A stretch of DNA of 64,000 bases, taken from Prostheceraeus crozeri. Taxonomy: Eukaryota; Platyhelminthes; Polycladida; Euryleptidae. Where the stretch lies: contig CAJQUW010010458.1 of NCBI GenBank assembly GCA_907163375.1, positions 372,001 through 436,000 of the forward strand, written 5' to 3'. The position numbers and the translations under genes are program-made. This document shows, piece after piece, positions 56,975 to 64,000 of this stretch (positions are counted from its first letter, which is position 1; every line of letters starts with the position of its first letter). Below the pieces are notes generated by a model. It did no database searches. It saw only the letters and a list, made by a program, of their open reading frames with translations, and was not told where the DNA came from.

Positions 56975-58351
56975 ATGCTGCTCTTCGAGGAAAATGTGGC
57001 ATTTGTGGACGAATCATATACCTGGCGCGTTCCTGTTGCTTCTGCCCTCACGAATGGATTAGCATTTGGCTTTGCAAAGTGCACCGGTCTCTTAGTTATT
57101 GGGATGAAAGAGGAGGAATTCCATTTGACTTCGCATAAAATTCTCATATCTATGGCTCTCAACTTTTGCCTCATGGGATTATTATCCCCACTAATAAATG
57201 CACTAACTCAACGACTTACTGCACGTCTTGTGGCTTCAATTGGGAGTCTCATCTGCTTCTTCTCTTTGTTGATATCATCGCAGTGGCTGTCGCCTCATAT
57301 CTACTTATTCATTATTGGAGTTCTTCTTAGCATTGGATTTGCTTTCGTGTTTTCTCCACCTTTGCTACTAAATGGAGTTTGCTTTGACAGATATCGGACC
57401 AGGTCTGCTGGAGTCTGCTTTGCTGGTGAGAGTCTTGGATGCACGCTCCTGCCTATCCTCGTAAGTTTCTTGATTGACCGATACACCGTGAGAGGAGCTT
57501 TATTGATCATTAGTGCACTGTTTTGTCATATCATTCCCACTGCAATAATTCTCCCAACTACGGTTATGCGAAGAGACACTGGAGAGGTTCTGACCGAACA
57601 AGCAATTGTTTGCTCTTCACAAGAAAGACATCGAAGAGAGGACGAAATAGCCAGACAATCATATATCACAGACCGTTCTGTCTCTGTACGAGAAACTTTA
57701 CCTGCACCACTTTATTCAATTCTTGCATTTACAATTGCCTTGATGTTAATGTCATTTGCCTACTTCAATCAAGTCACTGTTTATCCACTTCTTGCGAATT
57801 CAAATGGCATTGATAGGAGTACTTTATCGCTCGTAATTGCTGTCAATGGCATCGTGGAATTCTTCAGTCGCTTAGGAACTGGATTTGCCTGTGAACACAT
57901 GACTCCTTTCTGGAAAGTGTCTGTCTTTGGAATATCAATGGGCACATTGTGTGTATTTGCTCAACTTATTGGAGAATTTTCTGGAAATCTACCGTTCCTG
58001 TTTGCCTACGTCTGTGTTTTAGGTCTAGTAGGCGGCTGTGTGGGTGCCATGTGGACAGTGGTTGTCACCATTCTTGTTGGAGTAACGAATTCAGCAAGAT
58101 CTTTGTCCTTTGTACTCATGGCAATGAGCTTATTTACTCTTATTCTTCTCTGCTCAATGGGTTACATACGAGAAGCAATCGGATCATATGCGTGGATCGT
58201 GAGAATTGGAGGCATTAGTGCCTTTATTGCCATGCTCATACAGTTGATAGTAGTTGCTCCCGTTGTGCGAAAGCTGAAAGGGGAATCAACTCGAAAAAGT
58301 CGGAAAGTGTTGCAAGAGATTAGTAAAATGTTGGATCAACCTCCGGAGTAA
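56975..58351 (+). CDS. SLC16/monocarboxylate-transporter-like MFS protein
   Basis: 458 codons from the ATG at 56975, one exon, no breaks. The protein has about 12 hydrophobic segments of the major facilitator superfamily. Residues 12-17 (DESYTW) replace the family motif '[D/E]GG[W/Y]GW', so both glycines are lost but the acidic and aromatic positions remain. The next stretch, ALTNGLAFGFAKCTGLLVIG, fits the first membrane helix. Residues 137-151 (FDRYRTRSAGVCFAG) match the second SLC16 signature 'YF.KRR.LA.G.A.AG'. A long cytoplasmic loop lies after helix 6 (about 185-235). SLC16 members move lactate, pyruvate, thyroid hormone or aromatic amino acids across the plasma membrane, often with protons. 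The substrate cannot be read here, and the altered first motif suggests a divergent, possibly orphan, member. The frame is open upstream to 56897, so a spliced longer N-terminus is possible. Confidence 0.82.
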   Translation: MLLFEENVAFVDESYTWRVPVASALTNGLAFGFAKCTGLLVIGMKEEEFHLTSHKILISMALNFCLMGLLSPLINALTQRLTARLVASIGSLICFFSLLISSQWLSPHIYLFIIGVLLSIGFAFVFSPPLLLNGVCFDRYRTRSAGVCFAGESLGCTLLPILVSFLIDRYTVRGALLIISALFCHIIPTAIILPTTVMRRDTGEVLTEQAIVCSSQERHRREDEIARQSYITDRSVSVRETLPAPLYSILAFTIALMLMSFAYFNQVTVYPLLANSNGIDRSTLSLVIAVNGIVEFFSRLGTGFACEHMTPFWKVSVFGISMGTLCVFAQLIGEFSGNLPFLFAYVCVLGLVGGCVGAMWTVVVTILVGVTNSARSLSFVLMAMSLFTLILLCSMGYIREAIGSYAWIVRIGGISAFIAMLIQLIVVAPVVRKLKGESTRKSRKVLQEISKMLDQPPE

Positions 58352-61030
58352 ACAATAGGAAGTTCAGTGAAAGAAGGAATTTCTGCAAAATTCATTCGAG
58401 ATTGATGTACATTGGATATGACGTTTGCTGTGTTCGTTTGATAGAACAACTATAAAGTGAGAAGAGGAGCCTTAAGAGTATTTGTGATCGATGCAATATC
58501 TTTGTTATTGAATAACTTTTTATGTTGTCCGATATTTTTATGAGTGTGCCATTTCCAAAAGATTAATGCGATGCAGATATAGTATTTCACAGAAGAGCAA
58601 TGTCAAGTTATTGCTTTTTATAAAGATAATCAAAAGTTTATTTAGTTGTCTTTCATTCAAAACATTTTTTGGCAAAACTATCTCAAATGATGAAAATCAA
58701 CGACCAAGAGTGACAACGAGTAACTATCTGAAATATATGCTTGTATGCTGGTTTCTCGGTGTATCCACTAACGATAATGATGTCCATGAGTTTATAGCCA
58801 AAAGTTCTTAGGCCTACTTTTATGCATTCTATACATGATTTTTTCATATTCCACTTTCTGTAACCGCATTTCCACATCAGTTCTACTTCCATTGATGGAA
58901 TCAATCAATGTAAGAATTCCTACAATTTCAAATCGACATATATTTCTATGGGAAAATTAATATAACGTCACTTTAATTGACATGATTGCCATGTAGCTTG
59001 TGTTGGAATTCGTTTGGATTATTTACAAGCCTGCCAGTCCAAACACCATCTGACCTAAATAAAATCTCCGCTTTGATACGACGAATATTGTACAGTTACA
59101 GGTAGCAAAATTACCCACCCCAATGTCATTAAAATATAGCCTTTACTAAATGTACTGCAGGCGTCTTCAGATGACCTTCTCTACATTTATGACAGACAAA
59201 TATTTTGAGTATTTGAAGCGCTCCATCTCGCTATATCAATGCGACAACTTGCTGATCATATAGATGTAGGCTATGCCTATCAATGGCTACATTCAATCGC
59301 AATCGGCCTATCATTAAGTGTATTAGCAAGATCATCTGCATCCTACATTTTTATGATGCCAGCTATCTCTTTATGTTGCAGTACGAGCAGCTGCTTGCGC
59401 AATCCGTGCATGAATATTTTGCTCTGTATATTTTGTAACACCACTAAATTTAACGCATTGAAACTTACCATATTTTGCTGTGCATATTCCTGCAAATATT
59501 CGGGATTAACTTTACCACAGTTCTAAAGTATGATTTGAATTAAACTGAGCCAAATATCAAGAAGAAATTTCAAGAAACTTCGAGCCATGGTTGCTCTTGT
59601 TTTGTATTATCTTGCTTCATTTGTGAGCAGAAGCCATACATACAGTTTGTAGCCTTTCATATTATAATTGTCTGTATTAATATTGACTATGTATGTCTCT
59701 ATATGCGCTGTTTTCAATGAAGCAGAGAAGAAGAAAGTAGATTAGACCGGAGGCAAACATAGCAATTGACTAAGTAAGCTATGACAAACCATGAAATATA
59801 TCATACACCGCATGAAAGAGTAAAAGAAGAAACATGCTCCACGCGAGTTAACGTTCACACTTCCGATGCTTGTGAAGGGGATATTGCAGTTTCAGATTTC
59901 CTTAATTATCTTTGTAGATATGACAAATTGAGTCAATGCACATACAATTTTCACAGTAAGCCGATCATATTTCTATTATGGTTGCAGTCTTTCCACAAGA
60001 AATTTTCTACGAATTGGAAGAAAATTGTTTCTGAGCTTGGAAATACAGGCGCAATGCCGATGCGTGCTCACTCTTCTCGAAGATTGAGAATTGTTGTTCC
60101 AATTTGAAGGAAATGATATTAGTTTACTATGTTGAATGTTCTTTTTATAACGTACTGATGTAAGCTGGAATTACACGGCTACCGTTCATAGTGCATTTAA
60201 AAATTGATCACGCTTGTAATCTACACCTATTTCCTATTTTATACTTTTCAGCACGATGCAGGTTAACCGCCAATTATTTAAATAAATGTTCAAAATAACA
60301 ATTATGTTTTCTTTCCGCGGCCACTGGATAAATGCACATGTGCGTGTATTGAACGATGTCATGGATGATTCAGCCTTAATAAAATAATGCGTCCCTTTCG
60401 TCACTGCATGCAAAGTTGACACACGATTAATTTTGTAAGCTTATCTACAATTGTGTGTTAAGTTCAATTGAAATTGTCGGTAAGGAAAAGTTGGCCTGAC
60501 AGTGAATGTCCGTAACAATTTTCTTTTGTTTAAGAATGTAATCTACTAACTAAAGCATAACCTTCATGAAGAGATTTTTATCCATGAAATTACCCGTCGT
60601 ACAATGAGAGAAGATATGCACACTGACTTGCAATGTTAGAGAGGTTGAAGTCGTTATCAAAAATTTCAATAGATGTAGCCCGTAAAACCACAGCCTGACA
60701 AGAAGCCGCGGGTTTTCAATGTCTCATATCTCAAAGATTCATCATCATAAATATTTATTAGCCATGGAGAAGATTGTCGCTGACAAGGTGGGCACTTCGA
60801 ATGTCAAAATCCTTTGACTGATTTGAAAGATCCTGACGATAATAATATTGTAGTCTGTTTGGTTTGTGAAATCATGTTGACTAACATTATAGGGACAAGA
60901 ATTGTGCATATTTTAATGAAGTCGTCATAACAAATCTCACTCCATCATTCATCAAATTTAGTATGTCTGCAGAACATGTACACAATACGTGTCTGAAGTC
61001 AATAGAATTAGTATGTGGATCGGGTACGTA
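58352..61030. other. no recognisable gene
   Basis: The 3' flank of the SLC16-like gene and AT-rich intergenic sequence. No canonical AATAAA close to the stop was noticed. A 108-codon open frame at 59781-60107 has no recognisable domain and weak support. Confidence 0.45.
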
Positions 61031-61619
61031 TGGGTTATCTCCCCCACGTTTTCAAATTTGTCTTTAATCTGCAGAAGTGAATCAATCATCACAAAACTCC
61101 AGATGCACGTATTTGAGTATATTTTCCACCCACATACAGAATTTTATGCAAATCAGAGAAGTTTTTGAACTGGAGACGATGACGTGAAGTGTAGCGAAGT
61201 CAACAACTTCATCTGACTTCGCCTGACCTCATCGTCTGAGCAGATAGCACTAGGTCAGCAAAGTCATAGAAGTGATAATGACCCAGACCACATCCTTTCC
61301 ATTCATGTACTGAACTTAGGAAAGGTGTGTTGGGGTAGTGGTCGTGGGAAGATTTCAAATAGTAATGGATGACACGGAGACGGAAAGAGAACAATGCACA
61401 GACGAGTTACAGTAATGCGTCGAACAGACAAAGTCAGATCAAGCTGCTGACATCGCTACACTTAACGTTATCGTCTCTAATTCAGAAACTTCTCAGATTT
61501 GCGTAATTTTTTATATGTGGGTAGAAAATATGCTCAAATACGTGCAGCTGAAGTTTTGCGACGGTTGATTCATTTTTACGGATTTTAGACATCTTTGAAA
61601 ACGTGGGAGAGATAAATCA
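61031..61619. mobile_element. 589-bp MITE with long inverted repeats, TA duplication
   Basis: The arms are about 180 bases each. The left starts TGGGTTATCTCCCCCACG; the right, read inward, starts TGATTTATCTCTCCCACG. Both continue through matching sequence that includes GCACGTATTTGAG.ATATTTT and GAAGTTT.TGAA. TA lies on both sides (61029-61030 and 61620-61621). No coding capacity. Arm divergence is perhaps 15-20 percent by eye, so it is moderately old. Confidence 0.8.
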
Positions 61620-61734
61620 TAAGCACCGTTGTTAGAAAACACTCTCATTCATTCACTTCATTAACTCTTATAGCTGTGAACAGTTTGAAAATTCAATAAA
61701 ATTGGTAGGGAATCTTTGTTGTATTGAAAAGAGT

Positions 61735-62298
<564 letters not shown>

Positions 62299-62349
62299 TC
62301 AGGGTTATTACCAATCGTTTGAAGTAACTATCTATGTCTGATCATTCTA

Positions 62350-63010
62350 GGGCAATTTTTTATGATATGTCATATTTTGTCATATTTTTAGGATAACTTA
62401 ATATTGTCATATTTTCTGTGTCTCATCATATTTAGTCATATTTTGGTTATTTTGTTGTAGTTTTAGACTGCTAGAGTTGCCGGGAAGTAGATGTAGACAT
62501 GACCGACAGATGTAGACATGCTTGCAGAATGACGCAATATTGGTATTTTCAGCAGCGCGATGAGGTCCAATGCATGCATTGCCTACAGATGTGAATGTTA
62601 CCGGGTCGTCAGATTTGGCTCGTCTGTCGTCTGTCTTTCCTTGACAGCCAACCGTTGTTTCGGTAGAGCGTTCTTCTCCATATTGAAGAAGATATTATGC
62701 AAAGAATGACTTTTTCAACCATCAAATGAAGTAACTTACATACTGATTTGTACAACAGGCTGTAAATGGGAATACTGCGGTCAAAGTTTGAAATAAATCG
62801 TTTTAGTTGTCTTCAATTGAATTTCATAACTCTTTGCCTGAATACGGAAACATTATTTTTGCTGTATTTTCAGATTTTCAAATCTTAATAAATTACAATT
62901 TAAGATTTTTTTGGGCACATTTTGGTCATATTTTGAATTTTTTAGGTCACATTAGGTTCTATTTTAAGCTTTCTTGGATCATATTTTTTCGAAAAAATAA
63001 AAAATTGCCC
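62350..63010. mobile_element. 661-bp MITE with TCATATTT repeats and TA duplication
   Basis: Termini GGGCAATTTTTTAT and the complement ATAAAAAATTGCCC, with TA on both sides (62348-62349 and 63011-63012). The left 120 bases contain at least five TCATATTT units; the right 90 bases contain GTCATATTTTG, GATCATATTTT and related forms. No transposase. It lies 150 bases inside the intron upstream of the homeobox exon. Confidence 0.78.
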
Positions 63011-63012
63011 TA

Positions 63013-63760
63013 CAAGAGATCAAGTATCTAGAATTTGTCATTATGTCTCATTTTCGGATCTCAGCAGTTTGTGTAGCTCCGACGTCGAAAGCATCTACAA
63101 CCATCCTTTGGTCAGCGTACTGCCTAGATATGCAGCATTCCAGAAAATTTGTAGCTGCACATGTTTGAATAATAGGCTAATTTCAATACATGCAGGCTTC
63201 AATTTTTCACGATATACAAAAATGCACCAAAAAATGATGCAGACAAACATTGTTCGAGGTATTTCGAAATAACACCACCTGTTATCATTGTCGCGAACTT
63301 TCGACTGCTGTCTGTTGTCTTAATCATGCATACTTTGAACTACGAGGATCCCGCATGGAAAATGTATATTTGACAGACTATCATTGGCCAGTTATCATAG
63401 AAAATGATGTTTAAATGAGGGTCCAATGTAAAGAATATAGTGAATTAACTGCGAAATATATTAGCAAAGGTCTAAAGCTGTACCTAAGAAATAAATCCAA
63501 GTTTAAAGCATTTTAATCAAATTGAGCGAGCAACTCTAGATTTGAATTTGGTATCCGTGTTCTGCTAGTGTTTTGTATTTGATGACCATGACTTGCATAG
63601 CAATGAATATGATAGTGCCCTAAATGCAAGAGCAATTGCCCATTTTTAGTTATTCAAATACATAATCAAAATTAATATTAAATCTTAAGAAGTAATTGCT
63701 TTGATGTCGGTACTTCCACTACGAAGGCTTGGGTGGCGCCTGATTTTGTTGGAGCGCTTC
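63013..63760. other. no recognisable gene
   Basis: Presumably intron or 5' region of the homeobox gene. No exon with a homeobox-type N-terminal motif was recognised. Confidence 0.4.
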
Positions 63761-63762
63761 CT

Positions 63763-63840
63763 GCCGACACTCGGGGCTCAACCGAACGATCAGAAGAGCA
63801 TAAAGCGAAGCATTTTCAACCACTCTGCCACGCAGACTAT
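63763..63840 (-). repeat. tRNA-like SINE head or tRNA pseudogene (Ser/Leu type)
   Basis: Read on the minus strand: A-box-like GTGGCAGAGTGGTTGAAAATGC, and 30-odd bases later B-box-like CGGTTGAGCCCC. The spacing suggests a long-variable-arm (Ser/Leu) tRNA ancestor. The acceptor stem does not close convincingly and the downstream body is unlike a tRNA gene. Confidence 0.45.
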
Positions 63841-63874
63841 GTGGACTATGCTGTCATAAGATTTTTGATTCTAC

Positions 63875-63946
63875 ATTAATTAAATTGAATTAATATTAGA
63901 TTAATAATAGATAATATAGATAATATTAGATATTAATTAGATTAAT
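63875..63946. repeat. AT-rich low-complexity tract
   Basis: Overlapping ATTAGATTAAT / TAGATAATAT repeats; simple sequence. Confidence 0.7.
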
Positions 63947-64000
63947 CTAGAGCCTATCTCGTCTCCTCTGCGATCAGCGTCGGTAAGTTCTGCCAACGAA

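Noticed and set aside
59781-60107. 108-codon open frame
   Set aside because: No recognisable domain or coding-like composition.

Overview
This looks like an AT-rich metazoan (animal) genomic window, most likely from an invertebrate. The evidence is three spliced or single-exon animal genes (Rabaptin-like, SLC16-like and homeobox), very long introns, tRNA-derived SINEs, and a dense layering of eukaryotic transposons. There are no bacterial-style operons, rRNA genes or CRISPR arrays. Host coding sequence makes up only a few percent of the window.

Host genes. (1) A Rabaptin-like Rab5/Rab4 effector lies on the minus strand, with exons at 30138-30314 and 21826-21984 and a probable 48-base exon at 29823-29870. 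All introns are phase 0 and the gene runs leftwards. (2) A single-exon SLC16/monocarboxylate-transporter-like membrane protein lies on the plus strand at 56975-58351. (3) The terminal exon of a Bar-like homeobox gene lies on the minus strand at 61735-62195.

Mobile elements, left to right: a LINE relic (1.9 kb); tRNA-type SINEs (4.7, 11.9 and 63.8 kb); a 1290-bp hAT element with a perfect 8-bp target duplication and an unrelated coiled-coil gene (9545-10834); a hAT transposase with one frameshift (18.0-20.0 kb) beside a LINE 3' end (21.2 kb); a 3.2-kb PIF/Harbinger element with both its Myb-like and transposase genes (24178-27376), itself holding a 409-bp MITE; a hAT-like element inside an AT microsatellite (34988-36294); a 159-bp fold-back; an L2/CR1-like LINE split by a 1364-bp inverted-repeat element (37.6-39.6 kb); and Penelope-like remains with hammerhead-like motifs (32.6, 42.1-42.5 and 43.7-44.2 kb).

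The most striking region is 43.2-52.2 kb. Pieces of one LINE with an apparent restriction-like endonuclease domain lie in order on the plus strand. They are interrupted by a Penelope-like fragment, by about 2.1 kb of unidentified DNA, and by a 4560-bp DNA transposon (47426-51985). That transposon has TIRs of about 480 bp, a CGGA target duplication and a CMC/Chapaev-like transposase. Its left TIR was in turn hit by a 997-bp element that duplicated TA. Removing the 4.56-kb element plus one CGGA restores the LINE reading frame exactly, and the undamaged right TIR preserves the empty site of the 997-bp insertion, so the order of events can be read from this window alone.

The right end (58.4-64 kb) holds two more inverted-repeat elements with TA duplications, in and around the homeobox gene. 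Most remaining stretches show no recognisable gene.
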